A stretch of DNA of 64,000 bases from JAIPAN01 sp040403555 (GTDB lineage: Bacteria; Bacteroidota; Bacteroidia; Sphingobacteriales; Sphingobacteriaceae). The position numbers were made by a program, and so were the translations under genes. The notes beneath the pieces are model-generated. The model saw only the letters and a program-made list of their open reading frames with translations. It had not been told where the DNA came from and made no database searches. The stretch spans positions 248,001 to 312,000 of the forward strand of contig JBBAKN010000004.1 of assembly GCA_040403555.1 (NCBI GenBank). The letters are read 5' to 3'. Shown one piece after another: positions 42,752 to 51,432 of this stretch. Each line of letters starts with the position of its first letter. Positions within the stretch are counted from its first letter, which is position 1.

Positions 42752-43984
42752 TTATTCGTAGCGAAGTGCTTCTACCGGATCTAATTTAGAAGCTTTAGAA
42801 GCTGGGTAAAAGCCCGATATCATGCCTACGCCAACGCAAATTACAACGCCCAGAATCATCCAACCCCAAGGAATAATAAAGCTACCGCCAAGTGCAATGG
42901 CCACCAGGTTACCAATTAAAATGCCTAAGAAAATTCCGCTAATTCCACCCATTAAACAAATGACTACAGCCTCCATTAAAAACTGACGGCGTATAACCAT
43001 GGGGGTTGCCCCCACAGCTTTGCGTATACCAATTTCACGGGTGCGTTCGGTTACCGAAACCAGCATAATATTCATTAAGCCGATTGAGGCTCCTACGAGC
43101 GTAATAAAACCAATAATAATGGCGGCTAAGGTTACATATTTAATATTGTCTAATAGCGTTTGCGCAATAGCATCGCTCTTCATAATTTCGAAATTATCAT
43201 CGTCTTTCGCACGCAATTTGCGGATGGTTCTAAACGTTCCGGTGGCTTCGCCAACTGCATTTTCCATTAAGGTGGGGTTGGTAACCATTACCGCAATGGT
43301 ATACGATGGATTGGGATTGGTTTGAATTTGTTTGGCTCTTAATAATGGAATAACACATACTTTATCACCACCCATACCCATGCTCGAACCTTTTTCGGCA
43401 AATACGCCAATAATGGTGAACTTGTTATTCCCAATGGTTACGATACGGTTTACCGGATCGGTATTTTTAAATAAACGAGTTTTTACCTCGTTGCCAATAA
43501 TAACCACGCTACTGCCAAACTCTTGTTCGCCTTGCGAAAAATTACGCCCTGAGGCCAATTTATAGCCGCCAGTAAATAAATAGCTATCATCGGCACCTAA
43601 AATAAATAAGTTGGGGTTAGTTTTTTCGTTGCCGTATTTGGCTGTAGCAGCAAAAGTGGCAAAAGTGTTTACCGAAATAATGGCCGGGTAATTAAATCGC
43701 GATTTAAAGGTAAGCGCCTCTTGGTAGGTAATAGATTTGTATTGTTTTGGTCGAGCACCGTTTCCGCCAATACGAATGCCAATACCACGGTTTCGAATGG
43801 TAAAGGAATTAGAACCCATGCTAGAGAAAGTATTGTTTAACGAGCTTTTAATGGCATCTATGGAGGTTAAAATACCTACCAAGGCCATTAAGCCAAAAGC
43901 AATAATTAGGGCGGTTAAAAAGGTACGGAGCTTATTGCTCTTTACCGATTGCATGGCCACTTTTACGTTCTCTAAATAATTCAT
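42752..43984 (-). CDS. ABC transporter permease (MacB/FtsX type)
   Basis: 410 residues from the ATG at 43984; the longer opening to 44032 runs through the upstream terminator. An N-terminal helix (LRTFLTALIIAFGLMALVGIL) is followed by a MacB periplasmic core domain (about 50-260). A C-terminal FtsX domain has three helices (AAIIIGFITLVGASIGLMNIMLVSVTERTREIGIRKAVGA ...). Family members transmit mechanical force for lipoprotein or peptide export. No ATPase gene is adjacent, so its partner must be encoded elsewhere. Confidence 0.9.
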   Translation of the reverse strand: MNYLENVKVAMQSVKSNKLRTFLTALIIAFGLMALVGILTSIDAIKSSLNNTFSSMGSNSFTIRNRGIGIRIGGNGARPKQYKSITYQEALTFKSRFNYPAIISVNTFATFAATAKYGNEKTNPNLFILGADDSYLFTGGYKLASGRNFSQGEQEFGSSVVIIGNEVKTRLFKNTDPVNRIVTIGNNKFTIIGVFAEKGSSMGMGGDKVCVIPLLRAKQIQTNPNPSYTIAVMVTNPTLMENAVGEATGTFRTIRKLRAKDDDNFEIMKSDAIAQTLLDNIKYVTLAAIIIGFITLVGASIGLMNIMLVSVTERTREIGIRKAVGATPMVIRRQFLMEAVVICLMGGISGIFLGILIGNLVAIALGGSFIIPWGWMILGVVICVGVGMISGFYPASKASKLDPVEALRYE

Positions 43985-43992
43985 GGATGTGT

Positions 43993-44028
43993 AAAAAATA
44001 AAAATCCCGCCTGTTTGACAGCGGGATA
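43993..44028 (-). terminator. Terminator of the A-type Fe-S carrier gene
   Basis: On the minus strand the stem ATCCCGC / GCGGGAT is followed by TTTTATTTTTT. It lies between the Fe-S carrier stop and the ABC permease ATG. Confidence 0.8.
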
Positions 44029-44054
44029 GCACTAAATGTTACATGTGTAAGCTA

Positions 44055-44405
44055 TTAAACCGAAAAGGAAGTTCCACAGCCGCAGGTGCTAGCCGCATTG
44101 GGGTTGTTAAATACAAAGCCACGTGCATTTAATCCTTGCTGATAATCTACTTGCATGCCGGCAAGATATAATCCATGCGCTTTATTCATCAATACCCGAA
44201 TGCCATCAATGTTAAATTCCTGATCGCCTTCTTTTTCTTGGTCGAAGCCCAAAATGTAGTTCATACCCGCACAACCACCGCCTTCTACGCCCACACGTAG
44301 CCCAAAATTGGGAGCAATTTCCTGTTGTTCAATTAGCTTTTGTATTTCTACTTTAGCGCCTTCTGTAAAACTGAGGGGCGCTTCTATCGCTGTTGTTGTA
44401 CTCAT
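44055..44405 (-). CDS. HesB/IscA family iron-sulfur carrier
   Basis: 116 residues. The three conserved ligand cysteines are visible: GGGCAGMNYILGF (about Cys50) and the C-terminal STCGCGTSF. It receives and delivers [2Fe-2S] or [4Fe-4S] clusters (IscA, ErpA or SufA role; subtype not determined). Possible clients in this window include IspH and the ferredoxin-like protein. It is monocistronic with its own promoter box and terminator. Confidence 0.93.
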   Translation of the reverse strand: MSTTTAIEAPLSFTEGAKVEIQKLIEQQEIAPNFGLRVGVEGGGCAGMNYILGFDQEKEGDQEFNIDGIRVLMNKAHGLYLAGMQVDYQQGLNARGFVFNNPNAASTCGCGTSFSV

Positions 44406-44422
44406 CTTTTTTAAAATATATA

Positions 44423-44430
44423 CAAATATA
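44423..44430 (-). promoter_or_regulatory. -7 promoter box for the A-type Fe-S carrier gene
   Basis: On the minus strand TATATTTG matches TAnnTTTG at all fixed positions. Predicted start is near 44419, 14 bases before the ATG. Confidence 0.55.
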
Positions 44431-44549
44431 CGCTTAAATGCCTACAAACCATTTTTGTAATTGCTTTTTACATTTGCTAAACAATCGGTGTTTTTCTGAT
44501 TTTTTGGCTAATTTTAACCAACAATTATTTGCACCACGCAAACAGCTAC

Positions 44550-46097
44550 ATGGCCGAAAAAAAACATACAACTACTTCTGGCATTTCTATTAAAGAAGTA
44601 TACACCACCGCAAAATTGAGTACAGAATTACCGGGCGAATTCCCCTATACTCGAGGCATACAGAAAGATATGTATCGGGGTAAAACCTGGACTATGCGCC
44701 AATATGCGGGTTTTTCTACTGCCGAAGAATCGAATAAGCGTTATCATTATTTATTAGCACAGGGCACCATGGGTCTTTCGGTGGCTTTTGATTTGCCCAC
44801 GCAAATTGGTTACGATTCCGATCATGAGATGGCCGATGGTGAAGTGGGTAAAGTGGGCGTAGCCATCGATTCGCTCCGCGATATGGAGATTTTATTTGAT
44901 GGGATTGATCTGCAAAAAATTACCACCTCCATGACCATTAATGCCACTGCCGCTATTTTGTTGAGCATGTATATTGCCGTGGCTAAAAAACAAGGTGCCG
45001 ATTTAAAACAGATTTCGGGCACCATACAAAACGATATTTTAAAAGAATACGCCGCTCGGGGCACCTATATTTATCCGCCTAAACCTTCTATGCGTTTGGT
45101 TACCGATGTGTTTGAGTTTTGCAGCCAAGAGGTGCCCAAGTGGAATACCATTTCTATTTCGGGCTATCATATTCGCGAAGCAGGTTCTACCGCGGTGCAA
45201 GAGTTGGCCTTTACCTTAGCTAACGGCAAAGCCTATTTGCAAGCGGCCTTAGCCAAAGGTTTAGATATTAATATTTTTGCCAAACGCTTATCCTTTTTTT
45301 TTAATTGCCACAATAATTTTTTTGAAGAAATCGCCAAGTTTAGAGCAGCCCGACGCATGTGGGCTCACATCACCAAAGAATTAGGAGCAACTGATCCTGG
45401 TGCGCAAAAATTACGTTTCCATACCCAAACCGGAGGCTCTACCTTAACAGCGCAACAGCCATTAAACAATGTGGTCAGAGTAGGGCAGCAGGCTTTGGCC
45501 GCTGTATTGGGGGGCACCCAATCGTTACATACCAATGGTTACGATGAGGCGCTTTCTTTACCTACCGAGGCAGCAGCTAAAATAGCCTTGCGTACGCAAC
45601 AAATTATTGCATTTGAAAGTGGCGTAACCGATACGGTTGATCCTTTGGCCGGTTCGTATTTTGTAGAAAGCCTAACCGATGAGGTGGAGGTCGCTGCCTG
45701 GAAATATATTGAAACCATTGATGCCATGGGTGGTTCGGTAAACGCTATTGAGACCGGCTATATGCAGCAAGAAATTGGCGATGCCGCCTACCGTTACCAG
45801 TTAGAGTTGGAGCAGGGCGAACGTATATTGGTGGGTGTAAATGCCTTTACCCAAGAAGAGCAGGCTGCTGGGGAAGTATTCCGGGTAGACGATTCGATTC
45901 GTTTAGTACAGACAGAAAAATTGCAAAAACTGAAAGCCGAAAGAAATACACAAAACGTTAGCAAGGCTTTAGCTGAATTGGCACGGGCTGCGGCTGGGAC
46001 AGAAAACCTGGTTCCGCACATTTTAGTAGCGGTAGAAAGCTACGCCACCTTGGGCGAAATTGCAGACGTGTTACGCAAAGAATTCGGAGAATACTAA
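44550..46097 (+). CDS. Methylmalonyl-CoA mutase catalytic (barrel) subunit, lacking the B12 domain
   Basis: 515 residues from the ATG at 44550. It is the TIM-barrel half of an adenosylcobalamin mutase: GEFPYTRGIQKDMYRGKTW, MRQYAGFSTAEESNKRYH, AFDLPTQIGYDSDH, GTIQNDILKEYAARGTYIYPP, SISGYHIREAGS and GGTQSLHTNGYDEALSLPTE. The Tyr in RQYAGF (about 51) and the Arg in AARGTY (about 169) are those that bind the carboxylate of methylmalonyl-CoA; isobutyryl-CoA mutases have Phe and Gln there. It ends without a cobalamin domain and most likely pairs with the stand-alone subunit encoded near 8.6-9.0 kb. Confidence 0.9.
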   Translation: MAEKKHTTTSGISIKEVYTTAKLSTELPGEFPYTRGIQKDMYRGKTWTMRQYAGFSTAEESNKRYHYLLAQGTMGLSVAFDLPTQIGYDSDHEMADGEVGKVGVAIDSLRDMEILFDGIDLQKITTSMTINATAAILLSMYIAVAKKQGADLKQISGTIQNDILKEYAARGTYIYPPKPSMRLVTDVFEFCSQEVPKWNTISISGYHIREAGSTAVQELAFTLANGKAYLQAALAKGLDINIFAKRLSFFFNCHNNFFEEIAKFRAARRMWAHITKELGATDPGAQKLRFHTQTGGSTLTAQQPLNNVVRVGQQALAAVLGGTQSLHTNGYDEALSLPTEAAAKIALRTQQIIAFESGVTDTVDPLAGSYFVESLTDEVEVAAWKYIETIDAMGGSVNAIETGYMQQEIGDAAYRYQLELEQGERILVGVNAFTQEEQAAGEVFRVDDSIRLVQTEKLQKLKAERNTQNVSKALAELARAAAGTENLVPHILVAVESYATLGEIADVLRKEFGEY

Positions 46098-46205
46098 CAT
46101 TTTTTTATCACCCTATTGGTGTTTAAACCCATATTTTGAAATAAATGTTAATAAAATTCAAAATAAGTTTTTTATATGATTTTTTTTTAGAATATTCGAG
46201 GTTAC

Positions 46206-46215
46206 AAAGGAGGTC
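46206..46215 (+). promoter_or_regulatory. Strong Shine-Dalgarno-like sequence in the dnaA leader
   Basis: AAAGGAGGTC is a near-complete complement of the 16S rRNA 3' end, in a genome where such sequences are almost absent. It lies 50 bases before the dnaA ATG at 46266 and 17 bases before an in-frame TTG at 46233, too far for normal initiation at either. It might mark a leader peptide, an upstream start or a regulatory site. Confidence 0.4.
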
Positions 46216-46265
46216 AACAAATCTTTGGTCTATTGCTTGTAAATCACCTTATTAGAAATTTATAC

Positions 46266-47693
46266 ATGGAAAAAACTAGTACCCAAGTATGGGACAGCTG
46301 CCTTCAGATTATCAAAGACAACATCCCGGCTCAGAGTTTTAAAACTTGGTTTGAGCCGATAAAAGCTTTGCGTTTAGAAGGTAATGTACTAACCATACAG
46401 GTGCCGAGTTTATTCTTTTACGAGTGGTTGGAAGAGCATTATGTTGGTCTGCTTCGCAAAACAGTTAAAAAACAATTGGGTGAAGAAGGACGATTAGAAT
46501 ACAATATTGTGGTAGAAAAATCATCTACATCTATTCCGTTTACCACCAATATGCCGTCAAACGGCAATGGAGCAGAAGGCAAAAATCAATCGATGCCGAT
46601 GCCGGTGGTTTTGAATAAAGATATTAAAAATCCATTTGTAATTCCTGGTTTAAAGAAATTGCAAGTAGATCCGCAGTTAAATGCAAACTATACTTTTGAG
46701 AATTTTGTAGAAGGCGATTGCAACCGTTTGGCACGTTCGGCAGGTTATGCCGTAGCCGCAAAACCGGGAGGCACGTCGTTTAATCCATTAATGATTTACG
46801 GTGGCGTAGGCTTGGGTAAAACCCACTTAGCCCAAGCCATTGGCAACGAGATTAAACGCAGCATGCCCGATAAATTGGTGTTGTATGTTTCTTGTGAGAA
46901 ATTTACCCAGCAATTTGTTGATGCCTTAAAAAACAATAACATTAACGATTTTGTGAATTTTTACCAAGCCATGGATGTGCTCATTATGGATGATGTGCAC
47001 AATTTTGCTGGTAAAGAAAAAACACAAGATATTTTCTTCCATATTTTTAACCACTTACACCAATCGGGTAAGCAATTAATTGTTACTTCAGATAAAGCCC
47101 CTAAAGATTTAGCCGGCTTAGAAGAACGCTTATTAAGTCGTTTTAAATGGGGTCTTTCTGCCGATTTGCAGGTACCCGATTTAGAAACCCGTATGGCCAT
47201 CTTAAAAAAGAAGATGTATGCCGATGGTATTGATTTACCAGGCGAAGTGATTGAATACGTGGCGCACAACATTGATAATAACGTACGTGAATTAGAAGGA
47301 GCCATGGTTTCTCTATTGGCTCAATCTACCTTAAACCGTAAAGAAATTGATTTGAATTTAGCCAAATCGATGCTGAAGAATTTCATCAAAAATGCCAGCA
47401 AAGAAATTTCAATGGACTACATTCAAAAATTGGTATGTGAATACTTCGAAGTGCCAATAGAAATGGTGAAATCGCAAACTCGTAAACGAGAAATTGTGCA
47501 AGCCCGTCAAATTTCTATGTACCTATCTAAAAGTCACACCAAAACTTCGCTTAAATCTATTGGTGCATTCTTCGGCGGCCGCGATCACTCTACCGTTATT
47601 TATGCTTGCCAAACGGTAGAAGATTTAATTGATACCGATAAGAAATTCAAAGGCTACGTAGCCGATATTCAGAAAAAACTGAAAATGAGTTAA
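46266..47693 (+). CDS. dnaA: Chromosomal replication initiator DnaA
   Basis: 475 residues from the ATG at 46266. Domain I (VWDSCLQIIKDNIPAQSFKTWFEPIKAL) and a short variable domain II come first. Domain III has Walker A GGVGLGKTH (about 178), Walker B VLIMDDVHNF (about 237) and sensor regions (LLSRFKWGLSADLQVPDLETR). Domain IV ends with the DnaA-box signature GGRDHSTVIYAC (about 436). It unwinds oriC. No convincing TTATCCACA cluster was seen next to the gene. Its leader holds an unusual Shine-Dalgarno-like site. Confidence 0.98.
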   Translation: MEKTSTQVWDSCLQIIKDNIPAQSFKTWFEPIKALRLEGNVLTIQVPSLFFYEWLEEHYVGLLRKTVKKQLGEEGRLEYNIVVEKSSTSIPFTTNMPSNGNGAEGKNQSMPMPVVLNKDIKNPFVIPGLKKLQVDPQLNANYTFENFVEGDCNRLARSAGYAVAAKPGGTSFNPLMIYGGVGLGKTHLAQAIGNEIKRSMPDKLVLYVSCEKFTQQFVDALKNNNINDFVNFYQAMDVLIMDDVHNFAGKEKTQDIFFHIFNHLHQSGKQLIVTSDKAPKDLAGLEERLLSRFKWGLSADLQVPDLETRMAILKKKMYADGIDLPGEVIEYVAHNIDNNVRELEGAMVSLLAQSTLNRKEIDLNLAKSMLKNFIKNASKEISMDYIQKLVCEYFEVPIEMVKSQTRKREIVQARQISMYLSKSHTKTSLKSIGAFFGGRDHSTVIYACQTVEDLIDTDKKFKGYVADIQKKLKMS

Positions 47694-47701
47694 CTCTCTT
47701 T

Positions 47702-47732
47702 TAAAAAGCCCTCGAATATTCGGGGGTTTTTT
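47702..47732 (+). terminator. Terminator of dnaA
   Basis: Stem GCCCTCGAA / TTCGGGGGT (with G-U pairs) and a T-run, about 10 bases after the dnaA stop. Confidence 0.75.
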
Positions 47733-47752
47733 GTGAGATAACGCTTATAAAC

Positions 47753-47932
47753 ATGCCCCTTAGTAAAGAAAAAATCAGAATCTTAAGCATCGGCCTATTG
47801 GCTTGGGCTGTACTCATGCTAGGTAATATCTACCTCCATAAAGCTTATCCCCAACTCGAAATCGTATTCACGGTTTTGGCCGCTTTGGTAGGTGCTATTA
47901 CTGCGTTTAAGTTGATGAAAAAGCCCCATTGA
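47753..47932 (+). CDS. Micro-gene: 59-residue two-helix membrane protein
   Basis: ATG at 47753, TGA at 47930-47932. The product begins MPLSKEKIRILSIGLLAWAV, continues LMLGNIYLHKAYPQL, then EIVFTVLAALVGAITAFKL and ends MKKPH. Two membrane helices flank a short loop, with basic residues at both ends. It is closely framed by the dnaA terminator upstream and a strong bidirectional terminator downstream, which supports a genuine independent gene. No family recognised. Confidence 0.6.
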   Translation: MPLSKEKIRILSIGLLAWAVLMLGNIYLHKAYPQLEIVFTVLAALVGAITAFKLMKKPH

Positions 47933-47953
47933 TTATTAGAAATGTACCTAACC

Positions 47954-47985
47954 AAAAAAGCCCCCGAATTTTCGGGGGCTTTTTT
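47954..47985. terminator. Strong bidirectional terminator
   Basis: Perfect stem of A-run-GCCCCCGAA with TTCGGGGGC-T-run and a 2-base loop. It separates the convergent micro-gene and the TPM gene. Confidence 0.9.
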
Positions 47986-48002
47986 AGGTTAAATTTTTAA
48001 GC

Positions 48003-48761
48003 TTACCAACTTCCGCTAGCACCACCACCACCAAAACCACCACCACCAAAACCGCCAAAGCCTCCGCTATCGCTTCCACCCCCAAAACCACCACCGCTAC
48101 TGCCACCGCCTCCACTTGCAAGCAGCCACCAAAGTGCGCCTGCTGTGCCACGTCCGCCAATTACTTGTCCGTTTCCGCCCCCCCCAGATTTGCGGGCAAT
48201 GGCTATAAAAATCAGAATAAATATTAGTGCGAAAACCAAGGGGAAGCTTTTAGTCTTACCTCTTTTAGGAGCATCATTTTTGTATTCGCCCTTGGTATAA
48301 GCAATAATATCGTTGGTTCCCGCATCTAGGCCCTGGTAATAGGCACCTTCTTTAAATGCCGGTTTTATAGAATTTTCTATAATGCGCCGAGCAATGGCAT
48401 CGGGCAAAGCACCCTCCATGCCGTAGCCGGTTTGTATGCTTATTTTTCGGTCGCCAATAGAAACCAAAAGAATAACACCATTGTTCTTTTTATCTTGGCC
48501 AATGCCCCATTTGTCGGCTAAACGGACCGCATAATCGGCTACATCGTAGCCTTCTAGGCTTTGGATAAGTACTACCGCAATTTGAGTGGAAGTAGAATCG
48601 TTAAAAGCGACTAATTTTTGTTCTAAAGCCTTAGTTTCATCTGCCGAAAGCGTATTGGTATAATCGCTTACGAGTGTATTTGGCCGTTCCGGAAAATTCT
48701 GTGCCGAGGCACCACTGCCAAAAAGGATAAAGAGCAGAACGAAATAAAGTATTTTTTTCAT
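48003..48761 (-). CDS. TPM domain protein, YgcG type, glycine-rich tail
   Basis: 252 residues. A signal peptide (cleavage near ASA-QN) precedes the TPM domain at about 28-150 (VSDYTNTLSADETKALEQKL ... QIAVVLIQSLEGYDVADYAVRLADKWGIGQDKKNNGVILLVSI). One membrane helix follows (FPLVFALIFILIFIAI). The tail from about 200 is almost only Gly/Ser/Phe and ends GGGGASGSW. TPM proteins carry a fold linked to photosystem II repair phosphatases; bacterial roles are unclear. It is last in the lemA-TPM-TPM operon. Confidence 0.9.
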   Translation of the reverse strand: MKKILYFVLLFILFGSGASAQNFPERPNTLVSDYTNTLSADETKALEQKLVAFNDSTSTQIAVVLIQSLEGYDVADYAVRLADKWGIGQDKKNNGVILLVSIGDRKISIQTGYGMEGALPDAIARRIIENSIKPAFKEGAYYQGLDAGTNDIIAYTKGEYKNDAPKRGKTKSFPLVFALIFILIFIAIARKSGGGGNGQVIGGRGTAGALWWLLASGGGGSSGGGFGGGSDSGGFGGFGGGGFGGGGASGSW

Positions 48762-48773
48762 GCGGTGATTCGT

Positions 48774-49208
48774 TTATTCGTCATCGCCAAAAGCGATATC
48801 GTTACTTAATTCGTTGGTATCGTTTTCTACCGATGGAAAGTAGGTTTTTAGCTGTTGGCCGGCCTCTTCAATACCTTTTAGAACACCTTCCAACATGGCC
48901 CCCTTTTTAAATTCGGCTACCATGGCTTCTTTGGTACTGTCCCAAAACGTAGGAGGCACCACGGCATTAATGCCGCTGTCGCCAATAATTGCAACTTGTT
49001 TATCTAACACCGCTAAATAAATAAGTACCCCATTGCGGCGTTTGGTTTTATGCATATCTAATTTGTGAAAAAACTGTACCGCACGGTCTAAAGCAGCATG
49101 CTTGCTACTTTTCTCCACACAAATACGTATTTCTCCGGAAGTAGAACGTTCCGCCGAAGCTACTGCCTGGCGAATACGTTCTTGTTCTTGTTCGTTAAAT
49201 AAATGCAT
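48774..49208 (-). CDS. TPM domain protein, short cytoplasmic-type paralogue
   Basis: 144 residues without a signal peptide. The TPM domain is recognisable: RIRQAVASAERSTSGEIRICVE, KRRNGVLIYLAVLDKQVAIIGDSGINAVVP and the terminal helix. A short acidic tail (NDTNELSNDIAFGDDE) ends it. It overlaps the lemA stop by one base and precedes the longer TPM gene by 12 bases, so all three are co-transcribed. It probably works with LemA at the membrane (inference from constant neighbourhood). Confidence 0.88.
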   Translation of the reverse strand: MHLFNEQEQERIRQAVASAERSTSGEIRICVEKSSKHAALDRAVQFFHKLDMHKTKRRNGVLIYLAVLDKQVAIIGDSGINAVVPPTFWDSTKEAMVAEFKKGAMLEGVLKGIEEAGQQLKTYFPSVENDTNELSNDIAFGDDE

Positions 49209-49792
49209 TAGAATTGCACGTTAGGTGCTTTAGCGGCACCAGCATCGGCTTCAAAATAACCCTTTTTGGTAAAGCCAAACATACCTGCCGTGATGTTGTT
49301 CGGGAAGGTGCGAATTTTGGAATTGTAAACTTGGGTGATTTCGTTAAACTTTTGGCGCTCTACTGTAATACGGTTTTCCGAACCTTCTAATTGCGATTGC
49401 AATTCTAAGAAGTTTTGGTTTGCCTTTAATTCTGGGTAACGCTCTACCGAAACCAATAACCTGCCTAAAGATTGCGTTAACTCACCTTGTGCAGCCTGAA
49501 ATTTCTGAATGCTTTCTGGCGTTAATTTGCTAGCATCTACGGTTACCGAAGTAGCTTTTGCACGAGCCTCAATTACCTTGGTTAAGGTCGATTGCTCGAA
49601 ATTAGCGGCTCCTTTTACGGTATTTACCAAGTTCGGAATCAAATCTGAACGACGTTGATACACGTTTTGTACTTGAGCCCATTGCGATTGCACTTGTTCA
49701 TCAAGGGTAACCATGGAGTTGTATCCACAAGAACTAAAAGAAAATACTGCCAATACGGCAACCATTGTATACATTAATTTTTTCATAGTCAT
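49208..49792 (-). CDS. lemA: LemA family lipoprotein
   Basis: 194 residues. The N-terminus is a lipoprotein signal with lipobox FSSC (Cys about 22; the ATG at 49786 two codons in is equally possible). The LemA core is VTLDEQVQSQWAQVQNVYQRRSDLIPNLVNTVKGAANFEQSTLTKVIEARAKA, followed by helices and the closing VYNSKIRTFPNNITAGMFGFTKKGYFEA. LemA proteins are helical bundles facing the periplasm, with unknown biochemical role. It is the first gene of the lemA-TPM-TPM operon. Confidence 0.95.
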   Translation of the reverse strand: MTMKKLMYTMVAVLAVFSFSSCGYNSMVTLDEQVQSQWAQVQNVYQRRSDLIPNLVNTVKGAANFEQSTLTKVIEARAKATSVTVDASKLTPESIQKFQAAQGELTQSLGRLLVSVERYPELKANQNFLELQSQLEGSENRITVERQKFNEITQVYNSKIRTFPNNITAGMFGFTKKGYFEADAGAAKAPNVQF

Positions 49793-49834
49793 TTTTAATT
49801 TTTTATCAATTTACTACTTAGATAGCAAATTTCA

Positions 49835-49842
49835 TACCTTTG
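49835..49842 (+). promoter_or_regulatory. -7 promoter box for the FAD-dependent protein gene
   Basis: TACCTTTG matches TAnnTTTG at all fixed positions. An alternative TTG start at 49840 lies inside this box, so the ATG at 49873 is the real start, about 27 bases after the predicted transcription start. Confidence 0.6.
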
Positions 49843-49872
49843 TTACAATCCGGGATAAAAACCTGGCACCGC

Positions 49873-51423
49873 ATGACACAAGAAATTGAAATCGTTCTTC
49901 TTCCCGAAGAAAATGACGATGAGCTCCTACTCAAACAGAAAGCCGCTCAGAGTTTAAAAATAGCCCTTAATCGTATTCAAAGCGTACAAATACGCAAACG
50001 CTCTATTGATGCCCGCAGCCGTCAGGTAGTATTTCGGGTAAAAGTAATGGTGGCTATTGATGAACCTCTAACACCTGAAATATTTACAGTAAACTACCCC
50101 TCCGTTACTGACAAAAAGCCCGTTCTTATCGTGGGCGCTGGTCCGGCCGGTATATTTGCCGCCCTGCGTTGCATTGAACTTGGGTTAAAACCCATTGTGT
50201 TAGAACGGGGAAAAGACGTAAAACAACGCCGTCGCGATTTGGCCGCCATTAATAAGCAAGGGCTTATTAACCCCGAATCTAATTATTGTTATGGAGAAGG
50301 TGGAGCCGGCACCTATTCTGATGGTAAATTATATACCCGCTCTAACAAACGAGGCGATGTAAACTATGTATTACAGACTTTTGTCGCTTACGGCGCTAGC
50401 CCCGATATTTTGGTAGATGCTCGTCCGCATATAGGTACCAATAAATTGCCACAAATAATTACCGCCCTGCGTGAGCAAATTTTAACTGCCGGCGGAGAAG
50501 TGCACTTTGATGCCAAAGTGAGCGATTTTGTGTTAGAAAGCAACTGCTTAAAAGGCGTAGTATTAGCAAATGGCAACAAGCTAAATGCCGAAGCACTTAT
50601 TTTAGCTACGGGCCATTCGGCTAGAGATATTTATGAATTATTGCATCAAAAACAAATAGCTATAGAAGCAAAAGCATTTGCCTTGGGTGTACGTATTGAA
50701 CATCCTCAAATTTTAGTAGATCAGGCCCAATACCATTGTGCTATGCGTAGCCCACATTTGCCACCCTCGTACTATAGTTTGGTAGAGCAAGTCGACAGTA
50801 GAGGTGTATTTTCTTTTTGTATGTGCCCGGGAGGTATTATTGCGCCATGCGTCACAGATTATAACGAAATTGTGGTCAACGGCTGGTCGCCATCTAAACG
50901 CAACAACCCTTTTGCTAATTCGGGTACTGTGGTGCAAATTAATTTAGAAGATGTTCCGGGTGCGGAAATAGATCCTTTACGCTTATTGAATTTTCAGTTA
51001 GCTATAGAGCAGCAGGCCTATCGCTTAGGTGGAGGCAATTTAGTTGCTCCAGCACAACGCATGGTCGATTTTGTGGAGGGTAGGGTTTCTAACGCTTTAC
51101 CCCTAAATTCTTATTTCCCCGGCACCAATTCGGTAGATTTAACCGAAGTGTTGCCCGAATTTATTCATCAGCGTTTGCGCAAAGCCTTGCCGCTATTTGG
51201 CCAAAAAATGAAAGGCTATTACACCAACGAGGCCATTTTGGTAGGTGTAGAATCGCGAACCTCATCGCCGGTGCGTATCCCTAGAGATCGGGAAACACTG
51301 CAACATCCGCAGATTGCAGGCTTGTATCCTTGTGGTGAAGGAGCGGGTTATGCCGGAGGAATTGTATCCGCTGCTATTGATGGCATGAATTGTGCGGAAG
51401 CAATTGCTAAAAAAATATCTTAA
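49873..51423 (+). CDS. FAD-dependent oxidoreductase (COG2509 family)
   Basis: 516 residues. An N-terminal domain of about 80 residues (ALNRIQSVQIRKRSIDARSRQVVFRVKV) precedes the dinucleotide-binding VLIVGAGPAGIFAALRCIELG (about 83-103). Then come CYGEGGAGTYSDGKLYTR, LILATGHSARDIYELL and the closing FAD motif GLYPCGEGAGYAGGIVSAAIDGMNCAEAI. This layout matches the uncharacterised COG2509 FAD-dependent dehydrogenases. Substrate unknown. A CoA-binding protein gene follows 9 bases later and is probably co-transcribed. Confidence 0.88.
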   Translation: MTQEIEIVLLPEENDDELLLKQKAAQSLKIALNRIQSVQIRKRSIDARSRQVVFRVKVMVAIDEPLTPEIFTVNYPSVTDKKPVLIVGAGPAGIFAALRCIELGLKPIVLERGKDVKQRRRDLAAINKQGLINPESNYCYGEGGAGTYSDGKLYTRSNKRGDVNYVLQTFVAYGASPDILVDARPHIGTNKLPQIITALREQILTAGGEVHFDAKVSDFVLESNCLKGVVLANGNKLNAEALILATGHSARDIYELLHQKQIAIEAKAFALGVRIEHPQILVDQAQYHCAMRSPHLPPSYYSLVEQVDSRGVFSFCMCPGGIIAPCVTDYNEIVVNGWSPSKRNNPFANSGTVVQINLEDVPGAEIDPLRLLNFQLAIEQQAYRLGGGNLVAPAQRMVDFVEGRVSNALPLNSYFPGTNSVDLTEVLPEFIHQRLRKALPLFGQKMKGYYTNEAILVGVESRTSSPVRIPRDRETLQHPQIAGLYPCGEGAGYAGGIVSAAIDGMNCAEAIAKKIS

Positions 51424-51432
51424 ATTAGTTTA

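Noticed and set aside
46098..46265. Possible oriC next to dnaA
   Set aside because: No cluster of TTATCCACA-like boxes was seen on either strand; the AT-rich stretch alone is not enough.
48003..48160. Low-complexity tandem repeat (CCACCA-like) as a microsatellite or CRISPR
   Set aside because: It encodes the Gly/Ser-rich tail typical of YgcG-type TPM proteins; no spacer-repeat pattern.
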